From the NCBI GenBank assembly GCA_017633115.1, contig JAGBPZ010000017.1, positions 1-47,805 on the forward strand: a stretch of DNA of 47,805 bases, in the 5' to 3' direction. Positions 14,595-22,738 of the stretch are shown here, one piece after another (position 1 is the stretch's first letter; each line of letters opens with the position of its first letter). The position numbers and the translations under genes are program-made. The stretch comes from Erysipelotrichaceae bacterium (GTDB lineage: Bacteria > Bacillota_I > Bacilli_A > Erysipelotrichales > Coprobacillaceae). The notes beneath the pieces are model-generated. The model made no database searches, was not told the origin of the DNA, and was given only the letters and a program-made list of their open reading frames with translations.

Positions 14595-17309
14595 TTATTT
14601 CTTCGTTTTGAAGGAAACAGAGCCGAGTGTCTTTTTACTAGATTTATCAATGAATGTCGCTTTATAGCTGCGGTTTGGTACCAGTTTGGCAAATGTATAA
14701 GAGCTGCCACCACTGATCGTTACCTGAGTTGAACTGCCACCAGATAATTTGACAATCATTTTCTTTGAAGAAGAACCAGAAGCTCTAACTGTAATCGAAT
14801 TCTTTTTGAGAGTTGAACCACTTCTGACAGCAGCGCCACCGGAACTGATTGAATAGCTTAATGCTGATTCTGTCGTTCTTGTTCTTGATGAATGGTTATC
14901 TGTCGTTGGTTTTTTCTTCTTTTTGTCTTCCTCTGGTTTTTTCTTCTTTTTCTTTTTATAGTTGGCTGTGTATTTAGTGATTGAGTTCGATTGTGCGCCC
15001 TTAGCGGTCGCGTAACCGACAACTTTGAATGTTGTATTCTTACTAACGCGAACAGGAACACTAAATGATTGACTTGATGATGTTTTAGAACCAACTACTT
15101 TGCTTCCAGAATAGACACTGACATGATATTTAACTTTCTTTGTCTTTCTGCCCTTTGGAGCATATCTTGAGAATGAAACTCTGATTGATCCACCAGAATA
15201 ATAAGCACTAAATGATGATAGACGCATCTGGTTATATTCAGCACGAGAAGATACTGTCTTAGGTGTATGTCCTTTTGCGAAATAGCCTGTAAGTACCTGG
15301 CCACTTGTATAAGCATTAGGTGCAATATATGGATAAATACCTTTGATAAATCTACGCTTAACGACTGTTTTAGGTTTCTTAAACTTCTTACCACGTTTCT
15401 TCTTCTGAAGGTAACGTGCAACTCTTGAGGCAATGGCACCAGCGTCGTTGTTGCCACCTACAAGATATTTATGTTTCTTGACCTGAATCTTACCAGGATA
15501 ACCATTCCAGAATGCCCATGCATAATCGGCATTGTAACAGCAGAGCCATGAGTCTTTAGATCTGCCTTTAGGGATACCAGGAATCGTACCATCGTGGTTA
15601 GATGTACCAGTTTTAGCACCGATTGTATCATTGATGCCTCTTAAATTAGCATACATGCTGTTAGTCTTAACATATTTTGTCATGACATGGCGAAGCATGA
15701 AGGCAGTTGCTGCTGAAATCGCACGATGCTTTGCTTCTTGGATCTGCGCATCGATATTAATGATTTCACCGGTGTCAGCCATGATGATGTAGTCAACACA
15801 ATGTGGCTCAATGTAGTAGCCGCCATTAGAGATTGCAGCATAAGCTGCAGCCTGCTGAAGTGTAGTAACACCATAAGTCCAACCACCAATGGCATATGAT
15901 AGAGTGACCGTTTGGTCATCCATGTTATAACCAAATCCTTTGAGGTATTTTGTGACTTTTTTAGTACCAACAGCATCAATAACTGATTTTAAAGTATTGA
16001 TAGCGGCTAAGTTCCAAGAATTACCTAAAGCATTATCGATTGAAACGTCACCATGGAACTTGTTGTCCCAGTTATTTGGTTCCCATTTACCAACTTTGAG
16101 CTTACTGTCATCGGCCATATGACCAGTTGACCAGTAAAGATATTCAAAGGCTGCACCATAACTGATGATTGGTTTGATTGATGAACCAGGCTGATGACGT
16201 TCTGTATAAGCATAGTCATAGTTACCGGTCTTATATTTTCTTGCAGCAAGGATACCAGTGATGTGACCTGTATCAGATTCCTGAACGACACCACCAACCT
16301 GCATATCAACATTACTGTATCTGTATGTTTTACCACTGGAGATATTGTTGAGGAACTTTTGGGTACCCTTATCCATATAAGTATAGATCGTCATGACTGT
16401 ATCATTTGGATCATAACCAGTTTTTTCTTTAACTTCTTTCGCAACACGGTCTGCATAGGCAGCATATTTACGATTTGTTTTGATTGGATTAGACTTCAAT
16501 GTCTTTGCAACACTGATAGCTTTGGCTGATTCATACATCGAATCATTGATATAACCATGTTCACGCATCAAATATAAAACGATATCACGTCTTGACTGTG
16601 CTTTTTCAATGTTGACAAATGGGTCATAGCTGACAGGGGAGTTGATACATCCCGCTAACATTGCCGCTTCTGGTAATGTCAGATTGCTTGGATGTTTATT
16701 GAAATAATACTTACTTGCAGCATAGATACCGATTGAGTAGTCGTTCTTACCGAAGTAAATTTTATTCAAATAGAGCTCCATGACTTTAGATTTAGAGAAA
16801 CTGTTGGTGACCTTGATTGACATCATAATTTCACCAAGCTTACGTTCGATTGTCTGTTGTTCGGCAGGATAGAACGTTTTCTTAACCAACTGCTGAGTGA
16901 TCGTTGAACCACCGGCTGTAATACCACCGGCAGTGATATTTGAAATCAGGGCTTTGATAATACGAGGAATATCGAAACCGTTGTGTTCAAAATATCGCGC
17001 ATCTTCAGCTGAAACGACAGCATCAATCAAAGTCTCTGGTAACTGTTCGTAAGTGATATACTGGCCTTTGGCAGTGCCGAATGTATAGTAAGTTTTACCA
17101 TGCTGATCGACAAGTTCACTGGAAATCTGAGCTGTCAATTTGTTTAAACTGAAATCTTCAGTTTTCTGGTAAACATTATAAGTATATTTGCCAACAACAG
17201 TACCGATTGCCACGCCTGCCACCACAATCAGTGTCAGGGCCACAATCAGGATGTGTTTAAGACCAATTTTTCTTTTCTTAGCTTTCAATGTCTTCATCCT
17301 TCCTTTCAC
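14595..17309 (-). CDS. Class A penicillin-binding protein (PBP1A-type transglycosylase/transpeptidase)
   Basis: A 904-residue type II membrane protein: basic N-terminus, one membrane helix (about 18-40), then a GT51 glycosyltransferase with catalytic Glu in SAEDARYFEHNG (E102) and GGSTITQQLVK, then the transpeptidase with S376-x-x-K379 (QPGSSIKP), S431-W-N433 and K566-T-G. It polymerises and crosslinks peptidoglycan. After about residue 690 it carries two beta-rich modules joined by a run of lysines and glutamates (KKKKKKPEEDKKKKK). Start is uncertain: GTG 17309 lacks a ribosome site, while ATG 17297 and TTG 17291 follow AAAGGAAGG. It is a single gene on the minus strand with promoter TTGATT-18-TATAAT. 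Confidence 0.95.
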   Translation of the reverse strand: MKGRMKTLKAKKRKIGLKHILIVALTLIVVAGVAIGTVVGKYTYNVYQKTEDFSLNKLTAQISSELVDQHGKTYYTFGTAKGQYITYEQLPETLIDAVVSAEDARYFEHNGFDIPRIIKALISNITAGGITAGGSTITQQLVKKTFYPAEQQTIERKLGEIMMSIKVTNSFSKSKVMELYLNKIYFGKNDYSIGIYAASKYYFNKHPSNLTLPEAAMLAGCINSPVSYDPFVNIEKAQSRRDIVLYLMREHGYINDSMYESAKAISVAKTLKSNPIKTNRKYAAYADRVAKEVKEKTGYDPNDTVMTIYTYMDKGTQKFLNNISSGKTYRYSNVDMQVGGVVQESDTGHITGILAARKYKTGNYDYAYTERHQPGSSIKPIISYGAAFEYLYWSTGHMADDSKLKVGKWEPNNWDNKFHGDVSIDNALGNSWNLAAINTLKSVIDAVGTKKVTKYLKGFGYNMDDQTVTLSYAIGGWTYGVTTLQQAAAYAAISNGGYYIEPHCVDYIIMADTGEIINIDAQIQEAKHRAISAATAFMLRHVMTKYVKTNSMYANLRGINDTIGAKTGTSNHDGTIPGIPKGRSKDSWLCCYNADYAWAFWNGYPGKIQVKKHKYLVGGNNDAGAIASRVARYLQKKKRGKKFKKPKTVVKRRFIKGIYPYIAPNAYTSGQVLTGYFAKGHTPKTVSSRAEYNQMRLSSFSAYYSGGSIRVSFSRYAPKGRKTKKVKYHVSVYSGSKVVGSKTSSSQSFSVPVRVSKNTTFKVVGYATAKGAQSNSITKYTANYKKKKKKKPEEDKKKKKPTTDNHSSRTRTTESALSYSISSGGAAVRSGSTLKKNSITVRASGSSSKKMIVKLSGGSSTQVTISGGSSYTFAKLVPNRSYKATFIDKSSKKTLGSVSFKTKK

Positions 17310-17341
17310 GCCATATATATAATAAGGATAAACTACACACT

Positions 17342-17371
17342 ATTATAGCATATTTCGATTGTAAAAATCAA
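17342..17371 (-). promoter_or_regulatory. Promoter of the PBP1A gene
   Basis: On the minus strand TTGATT (17371-17366), 18 bp, TATAAT (17347-17342). Confidence 0.55.
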
Positions 17372-17395
17372 AATAAGTACGGGTAATTATCTTTA

Positions 17396-17412
17396 AAAAG
17401 TATGGTATTTTA
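17396..17412. repeat. Operator-like motif shared with the PTS IIC promoter
   Basis: AAAAGTATGGTATTTTA here is nearly identical to the perfect palindrome AAAAGTA-TGG-TACTTTT at 40239-40255. Confidence 0.35.
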
Positions 17413-17473
17413 TAAACGTTTCATAAATATAATTATTTGACGCAAAAATGAAGTCACATTTTTTTGTCACACA

Positions 17474-17501
17474 TTGTACTTCCTTCCATATTTGATACAA
17501 T
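17474..17501 (+). promoter_or_regulatory. Promoter of a candidate small RNA
   Basis: TTGTAC (17474-17479), 16 bp, TACAAT (17496-17501). Confidence 0.5.
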
Positions 17502-17507
17502 AAAAGT

Positions 17508-17612
17508 GTATTCTAGATATTTCATTAGAATGCCAGCTTCTTAAAAGGAAGCGAGCGAGGAAGGTAAGTGGGAGCAAGGCGACACCGTAAGGTGTCGTTT
17601 TCCTTTTCTTTT
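17508..17612 (+). ncRNA. Candidate small RNA, about 105 nt, family unknown
   Basis: A promoter-like pair ends at 17501, and a clear terminator (CGACACC 17580-17586, loop GTAA, GGTGTCG 17591-17597, then T-rich) closes the unit. Between them are a small hairpin GCTTC...GAAGC (17536-17552) and a purine-rich single-stranded stretch (17553-17578) with several GAGG/GGGAG segments. It holds no open frame with a ribosome site. The GGAAGG part recalls SRP RNA, but the SRP apical loop and its partner strand are missing. It lies 290 bp before pckA, diverging from the PBP gene. Confidence 0.5.
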
Positions 17613-17901
17613 ATGTTTAAGCAACTACTAATTTATCGTATTATTTTTAATTGTCAATAAGTTTTCGGCAGTGAAAGCCATTTCACATAATTTGTGATTG
17701 ACGAGTAATGATCTGATTAAATTATTTTTGAATACAAATAGTGTTATAGACAAATTTGCTCCCTATAATTTATGAAAAGCACAAATATATTAAAAAAATC
17801 TAAATAAAGGTCGATTTTCGACATTTTTTGTTTTACTTTTTTTCACAATAGTGTATATTTAACCTAAGACTAATGTCGAATTGATAAGGGGGGTACTCAA
17901 T
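17613..17901 (+). promoter_or_regulatory. pckA upstream region with cre-like site and promoter
   Basis: TGAAAGCCATTTCA (17672-17685) matches the catabolite-responsive element TGWAANCGNTNWCA at 13 of 14 positions. A promoter TTTACT (17832-17837), 16 bp, TATATT (17854-17859) lies closer to the gene. A short hairpin GTCGA-TTT-TCGAC (17810-17822) followed by six Ts precedes the promoter. The rest is AT-rich with no gene. Confidence 0.55.
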
Positions 17902-19488
17902 TTGGATAAGTATTTAACAAAAGTGGGGATCTATAATGAAACTGGTAAAGTTTATTACAACTTATCACCAGTTGAATTAGTTGAACGAGCATTAAGCAGA
18001 GGCGAAGGCGTTCTGACTGATACGGGGGCACTTTCAATCAGAACCGGTAAATATACTGGCCGTTCACCTCGAGATAAATATATAGTCGATACTGATGATG
18101 TACATGATCAGATTAAATGGGGCAACGTCAATGTACCAATGCCAGAAAGACGTTACCGCCGTATTAAAGAAAAAGTTTGCAGCTATTTAAGCTATCGTGA
18201 ATTATATGTATTTCAGGGCTTTGCTGGTGCCGATAAAAAATATGCACGTAAGTTTACTGTCGTTAATGAACGTGCCTGCCAGAACTTGTTTATTCATCAA
18301 TTATTAGTCAGACCTACAAGCGAAGAACTTGAAGATTTTGGTTATGCTGATTTCACAATCCTTGTCGCTCCAGGCTTCAAGACTATTCCTCATGACCATA
18401 CAAACTCTGAAGCAGCCGTCATTATCAACTTTAAAGAACGTTTAGTTATTATCGTTGGTACACAGTATTCAGGTGAAATCAAGAAGTCAGTATTCACAAT
18501 CATGAACTATCTGATGCCTACTGAAGAAAACCTGCTTCCTATGCACTGTTCTGCCAATATGGATCCAGAAACTGGTGAAACAGCTGTCTTCTTCGGTTTA
18601 TCAGGTACAGGTAAAACAACCTTGTCAGCCGATCCAAACAGATTATTAATTGGTGATGATGAACATGGCTGGTCTGATGATGGTGTCTTCAACTTTGAAG
18701 GTGGTTGTTACGCTAAATGTATCAACTTATCACCAATTAAAGAACCTGCCATCTACAATGCGATTCGATTTGGTGCGGAAGTTGAAAATGTTATTCTTGA
18801 TGAAAATACAAGAAGACCTGACTACACAGATGATACAATTACAGAAAATACCCGTGTAGGATATCCTATTGAGTATATTGATAATGCGGTTATTCCAGGT
18901 ATGGGTGGCATTCCTAAAGTCGTCATCTTCTTAACAGCTGATGCGTTTGGTGTCTTACCACCAATTTCACGCTTAAATGAATATGCCGCCATGTATCAGT
19001 TCGTCACTGGCTTTACTTCTAAAGTTGCTGGTACAGAACGTGGTATCACGGAACCAGAACCTACATTCTCAACTTTATTTGGTGAACCTTTCATGCCATT
19101 AAGAGCTGAAGTTTATGCCAACATGTTGGGTGAACGTATTGAAAAATACAATACCAGAGTTTATCTGCTGAATACTGGTTGGACAGGTGGTCCATACGGT
19201 GTAGGTCATCGAATGAAATTAGCTTATACACGTGCAATGGTTACAGCAGCATTGAATGGTGAACTGGAAAAAGCTGAATTCGTTCATGATGAACGTTTCA
19301 ATCTTGAAGTACCACAATCTTGTCCTGACGTTCCAAGTATCATCATGAATCCACGTGATACATGGGAAGACAAAGAAGCTTACGATATCACTGCTAATAA
19401 GCTGGCACAGATGTTTGAGGATAATTTCAAATCTAAATATCGTCGTATGCCAGACAATATTAAAAACGCAGGTCCAAAACCAATTTAA
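17902..19488 (+). CDS. pckA: Phosphoenolpyruvate carboxykinase (ATP)
   Basis: The start is TTG 17902, 8 nt after a very strong AAGGGGGG; the frame runs open further upstream but without a ribosome site. The 528-residue enzyme has [14 protein letters not shown] near the N-terminus, the kinase loop [11 protein letters not shown], the metal-binding GDDEHGW, and [11 protein letters not shown]. It interconverts oxaloacetate plus ATP with phosphoenolpyruvate plus CO2; in fermenting anaerobes it often runs toward oxaloacetate. A cre-like site 230 bp upstream points to carbon catabolite control. Full length. Confidence 0.98.
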   Translation: MDKYLTKVGIYNETGKVYYNLSPVELVERALSRGEGVLTDTGALSIRTGKYTGRSPRDKYIVDTDDVHDQIKWGNVNVPMPERRYRRIKEKVCSYLSYRELYVFQGFAGADKKYARKFTVVNERACQNLFIHQLLVRPTSEELEDFGYADFTILVAPGFKTIPHDHTNSEAAVIINFKERLVIIVGTQYSGEIKKSVFTIMNYLMPTEENLLPMHCSANMDPETGETAVFFGLSGTGKTTLSADPNRLLIGDDEHGWSDDGVFNFEGGCYAKCINLSPIKEPAIYNAIRFGAEVENVILDENTRRPDYTDDTITENTRVGYPIEYIDNAVIPGMGGIPKVVIFLTADAFGVLPPISRLNEYAAMYQFVTGFTSKVAGTERGITEPEPTFSTLFGEPFMPLRAEVYANMLGERIEKYNTRVYLLNTGWTGGPYGVGHRMKLAYTRAMVTAALNGELEKAEFVHDERFNLEVPQSCPDVPSIIMNPRDTWEDKEAYDITANKLAQMFEDNFKSKYRRMPDNIKNAGPKPI

Positions 19489-19501
19489 AAATCAAAATGA
19501 A

Positions 19502-19526
19502 AGGTCGGAACATTCCGACCTCTTTT
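19502..19526 (+). terminator. Terminator after pckA
   Basis: AGGTCGGAA (19502-19510) and TTCCGACCT (19513-19521), followed by CTTTTG; the T-run is weak. Confidence 0.65.
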
Positions 19527-19545
19527 GTTAGAAGGAGAAAATCAT

Positions 19546-20019
19546 ATGTCGTTAGATACAGTAAGAGACTATTTTCGCTCAGTAGGCTTTGATGATCGTC
19601 GCATTATTGAACTAGATGAATCAAGTGCGACAGTTGCTTTAGCTGCTCAGGCACTCGGTACTCAGGAAGAACGCATTGCGAAGTCATTGTCTTTCATGAT
19701 TGAAAGTCATGCTATCATAATTGTTGCTGCTGGTGATGCCAAAATTCAGAACGGTAAATATAAGCGTACATTTGGCAAGAAAGCTAAAATGATACCATTT
19801 GATGATGTCGAAAAACGTATTGGTCATCCTGCTGGAGGCGTTTGTCCTTTTGGTGTTAAAGAAGGTGTTGCAGTCTATCTAGATGAATCACTTAAACGTT
19901 TTGATACGGTTTTTCCGGCTTGTGGTGCCACTAATACCGCCATCGAATTGACGCTCGCAGAACTTGAAGAGCTTGCTCGCCCAGTAGAATGGATCGACGT
20001 CACTAAAATTCCTGAGTAA
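19546..20019 (+). CDS. YbaK/EbsC family aminoacyl-tRNA editing domain protein
   Basis: The start is ATG 19546 behind GAAGGAGAAAA. The 157-residue single-domain product has the invariant lysine of the family in RIAKSLSFM, and GVCPFGVKEGVAVYLDESL and PACGATNTAIELTL in the C-terminal half. Such proteins hydrolyse mischarged tRNA (for example Cys- or Ala-tRNA-Pro) in trans. It is a separate gene after the pckA terminator. Confidence 0.93.
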   Translation: MSLDTVRDYFRSVGFDDRRIIELDESSATVALAAQALGTQEERIAKSLSFMIESHAIIIVAAGDAKIQNGKYKRTFGKKAKMIPFDDVEKRIGHPAGGVCPFGVKEGVAVYLDESLKRFDTVFPACGATNTAIELTLAELEELARPVEWIDVTKIPE

Positions 20020-20100
20020 ATTTTGAAATGGAAGCATGAAAAAAAGACGCAGACTTCTTTCTTAGGGTATAATTAGAATATAAGGAAGGAGGCTCGTCTT

Positions 20101-20319
20101 ATGGAAATCAAAGTAGAAGTCCAATTATATGAAAAAAATGTCAAAATTGCGGATGTAAAAGCGCTTGTTATTAAAGATATGCAAAGCAACGGTATTGATT
20201 TGGCTGATGTTGATACTTTGGATATCTATTACAAACCGGGGACAGGCTCTATCTATTATGTCGCAACAACGATTGACAAAAAGATTTATGGTGTCGGTAA
20301 CCGCCCACTACATATTTAG
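20101..20319 (+). CDS. Small conserved protein, possibly DUF6465-like
   Basis: 72 residues: MEIKVEVQLYEKN, a helix, a loop, then DIYYKPGTGSIYYVATTI and a basic end. The alternation suggests a small alpha/beta fold. The YKPGTGSIYYV segment resembles DUF6465 proteins, from memory only. AAGGAAGGAGG and TATAAT (20068-20073) precede it. Function unknown. Confidence 0.75.
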   Translation: MEIKVEVQLYEKNVKIADVKALVIKDMQSNGIDLADVDTLDIYYKPGTGSIYYVATTIDKKIYGVGNRPLHI

Positions 20320-20327
20320 ACTCTAAG

Positions 20328-20353
20328 GCATGACTGGACAGTCATGCTTTTTT
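20328..20353 (+). terminator. Terminator after the 20101 gene
   Basis: GCATGACT (20328-20335), loop GGAC, AGTCATGC (20340-20347), six Ts. Confidence 0.88.
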
Positions 20354-20362
20354 AATGTCAAA

Positions 20363-20395
20363 ATCCCACTGTGATTGGCAGTGGGATGGTTTTTT
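20363..20395. terminator. Second terminator, convergent with the TetR gene
   Basis: ATCCCACTG (20363-20371) pairs with CAGTGGGAT (20379-20387); six Ts follow on the plus strand and four on the minus strand. Confidence 0.75.
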
Positions 20396-20400
20396 ATGAT

Positions 20401-20940
20401 CTATTTTAAAACATATTCAAAGACGTGGCTGATTTCTTTGCTGACTTCTTCTTTGCTGGCTTGACCACTAATCAGACCATTGAAGATGACATTGAATTCA
20501 GCGCCGGCAACGGCATAGATACGCAGTCGATCTTCATCGGTTAATGCATTACCAAGTATTTCTTCAAAACGTTCGATGTAGAATCTATTGAGGTAATCCA
20601 GATAAAGACTGGATAATCCGTTCTTATTCAATACAATAAAGAGTTCCTGATAGCGATCAACATATTTAAATTCAGCCGAGATACGATCGATATTCATTAA
20701 ATCATTCAATGTTTGACAAGGATATTCTGACCAGAAGGCTTTTTGACATCTGTAAATAAACTGCTTCAAGATATCTTCTCGGGAAGAATAGTTTCGATAG
20801 TAAGTGGCTCTGGCAACGCCAGCTTTTTTGACCAGTTCGGTGATGGTGATTTCCGAAAAAGGTTTCTGACTCATCAATTGAAACAAGGCTTCAGTCATAC
20901 TTTCCTGAGCGATTCTGTGTTCTTCTGTGTGCAGATTCAT
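20401..20940 (-). CDS. TetR family transcriptional regulator
   Basis: The start is ATG 20940, just after TTGAGGTGA; the frame upstream runs through the promoter. The 179-residue product has the TetR helix-turn-helix in ITITELVKKAGVARATYYRNY followed by SREDILKQF, and a helical ligand domain of the DhaS-like type. It is alone between terminators. Paired half-sites TGACATGTTGT (20963-20973) and its mirror (20989-21003) flank its promoter, suggesting autorepression. Confidence 0.92.
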   Translation of the reverse strand: MNLHTEEHRIAQESMTEALFQLMSQKPFSEITITELVKKAGVARATYYRNYSSREDILKQFIYRCQKAFWSEYPCQTLNDLMNIDRISAEFKYVDRYQELFIVLNKNGLSSLYLDYLNRFYIERFEEILGNALTDEDRLRIYAVAGAEFNVIFNGLISGQASKEEVSKEISHVFEYVLK

Positions 20941-20958
20941 TTCATTCACCTCAATTTC

Positions 20959-21003
20959 ATTATGACATGTTGTTTTGAATTGTAAAGGACAAACATGTGT
21001 CAT
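20959..21003 (-). promoter_or_regulatory. TetR promoter and operator half-sites
   Basis: On the minus strand TTTACA (20986-20981), 16 bp, CATAAT (20964-20959). Inverted half-sites with core ACATGT lie at 20963-20973 and 20989-21003. Confidence 0.55.
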
Positions 21004-21015
21004 TCAAAGTTTATA

Positions 21016-21040
21016 AAAACACAGCTTAGAGCTGTGTTTT
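21016..21040. terminator. Terminator of the RpiR gene
   Basis: AAAACACAGCT (21016-21026), loop TAG, AGCTGTGTTTT (21030-21040). It includes the stop codon region of the RpiR gene on the minus strand. Confidence 0.8.
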
Positions 21041-21851
21041 AACTATTGTTCAAGATTCTCATCATGTTTTCATCGTAATGTTTCATGAACAGGCAACTGA
21101 CAATGTAATCAAGGACATAAGACATACTTAATAATGAGGCAAATGTACTGATCTTCACTTCAGGTTTTTCAAAAGATGTTAGGGCAATATGATAAGTACT
21201 GTTTTCAATTAAAGTGGTTGCTCTTGGGCTGGAGATGACAATGACTTTGCCACCTTGCTGCTTAAGAATACGTGCTATTTCAATCAATTTTTGATCATCC
21301 TCATAACTCCAGACAAATGATACTGAAGTTGGTCCACTGACTCTGGCCGCAGACTTAAAATATTGTTGGGGAATAATATTGACATAAAAATCATGATTTT
21401 CAAACTTTGTCTGGAAGGTATTGGCATGGCTGAGATACTGTGGTGATGAATAGACAGTTACACTGTCAACACTGTCGATGGCATCGATAATAGCTTCGAT
21501 TGTCTCATCATTGATAGACTCTTCAGTCTGCTTAATCGTAGTTTGATATAACTGTCCCAGCTTTTCACGTACTTCCAGTCTCGTATCGTCTTTACTGAAC
21601 GGAAAGTTGGCATCAAGACTTTGACTGTCAATCTCTTCAGATAACTGTTGCTGAAAAGTTTCAAAACCGCTGCGATTGATTTTTTTGCATAATCGCGAAA
21701 TTGTTGCGATTGAATAACCTGATAATTGTGCCAGTTCAGTAATTGATTTACCCCTGACAAGATTGATATTCTGGATGAAATAACGAGCACATTCTTTTTC
21801 GGCATTTGTCAGATTTGATTGATACTGTAGCCGATAGATCACCGATGACAT
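21039..21851 (-). CDS. RpiR/MurR family regulator with SIS domain
   Basis: 270 residues. The N-terminal HTH_6 domain includes SITELAQLSGYSIATISRLCKK (recognition near 45-60). The SIS sugar-phosphate domain (about 105-240) includes VTVYSSPQYLSHA and GGKVIVISSPRATTL. It should sense a phosphosugar. It starts at ATG 21851 behind GGGGGTG and diverges from the two-component operon and a small leader ORF. No sugar gene is adjacent, so the target is unclear. Confidence 0.9.
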   Translation of the reverse strand: MSSVIYRLQYQSNLTNAEKECARYFIQNINLVRGKSITELAQLSGYSIATISRLCKKINRSGFETFQQQLSEEIDSQSLDANFPFSKDDTRLEVREKLGQLYQTTIKQTEESINDETIEAIIDAIDSVDSVTVYSSPQYLSHANTFQTKFENHDFYVNIIPQQYFKSAARVSGPTSVSFVWSYEDDQKLIEIARILKQQGGKVIVISSPRATTLIENSTYHIALTSFEKPEVKISTFASLLSMSYVLDYIVSCLFMKHYDENMMRILNNS

Positions 21852-21916
21852 ATGACTTTACACCCCCACATATAAATACTAACAGAAGATTGTTACAATT
21901 ACAAGAGGAGTATCCG

Positions 21917-22003
21917 ATGTTATGCAATTATTATCAAGTTCAAACTCATGATTATGTGGTAAAAATAATGAACACACTTTTCATAAATTCGTTCAAATGG
22001 TAA
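21917..22003 (+). CDS. Possible 28-residue leader peptide before the two-component operon
   Basis: ATG 21917 stands 7 nt after a good ribosome site (AGAGGAG, 21903-21909) and reads 28 codons to TAA. The peptide begins MLCNYYQVQTHDYVVKIM. It ends 25 nt before the response regulator gene. A weak promoter (TTTTCA 21978, 17 bp, TAAGAT 22001) overlaps its end. It may be a small protein, a leader or chance. Confidence 0.35.
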   Translation: MLCNYYQVQTHDYVVKIMNTLFINSFKW

Positions 22004-22027
22004 GATGAATGTATCGGAGGTTTTAGT

Positions 22028-22738
22028 ATGAAATATTCCATTTTAATTGCAGAAGATGATGAAAGTATCGTTGATTTATTGACGCTTTACCTTCAGGATT
22101 CTTATGACATCTATAGTGCCAACGATGGTCTTGAGGCACTGGAAGTCCTTAAAAATAATGACATAGATCTAGCTCTTGTTGATATTATGATGCCACGACT
22201 AAACGGCTATGAACTAATTGAACGTATTCGTGAACACAACAATATGCCAATTATTGTAGTATCAGCTAAAGTTATGGGACCAGATCGTATCAAGGGTCTT
22301 GATTTAGGTGCTGATGCTTATATCACAAAGCCATTTAATCCATCAGAAGTTGTCGCTTATGTGAATGCCACATTGCGTCGTTACCATAAACTAGGTAATT
22401 TTGAGAAGAACGAACATGAATCAAAATTCCTGCATGTAGGTGAAATCAGTCTTGATACCGATAATCATATCGTCATCAAAGGTAACCAACAGAAATCACT
22501 GACATCAGCTGAATATAAGATTCTCCATGCCTTGATGAAGACACCAGGTAAAATCTATACCAAAAAACAATTATATGAATGCATCAATGGTGATTCTTAT
22601 CTCAATGATGATAATACGATCATGGTGCATATGTCTAACTTAAGAGGCAAGGTGGAAGATAATCCATCTAAGCCAGAATACATTAAAACTGTGAGAGGAA
22701 TAGGATACAAAATAGAAGATGTTCAAAAAGAAGAATAA
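22028..22738 (+). CDS. OmpR/PhoB family response regulator
   Basis: 236 residues. The receiver domain has E9-D10-D11, phosphoacceptor D52 (LVDIMMP) and K101 (ITKPF). The winged helix (about 135-232) includes TKKQLYECINGD and YIKTVRGIGYKIE. It overlaps the histidine kinase gene by 20 nt, so the two are cotranslated. The start is set by CGGAGG upstream. A clostripain-type protease and hydrolase-fold genes follow in the same direction. Confidence 0.97.
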   Translation: MKYSILIAEDDESIVDLLTLYLQDSYDIYSANDGLEALEVLKNNDIDLALVDIMMPRLNGYELIERIREHNNMPIIVVSAKVMGPDRIKGLDLGADAYITKPFNPSEVVAYVNATLRRYHKLGNFEKNEHESKFLHVGEISLDTDNHIVIKGNQQKSLTSAEYKILHALMKTPGKIYTKKQLYECINGDSYLNDDNTIMVHMSNLRGKVEDNPSKPEYIKTVRGIGYKIEDVQKEE

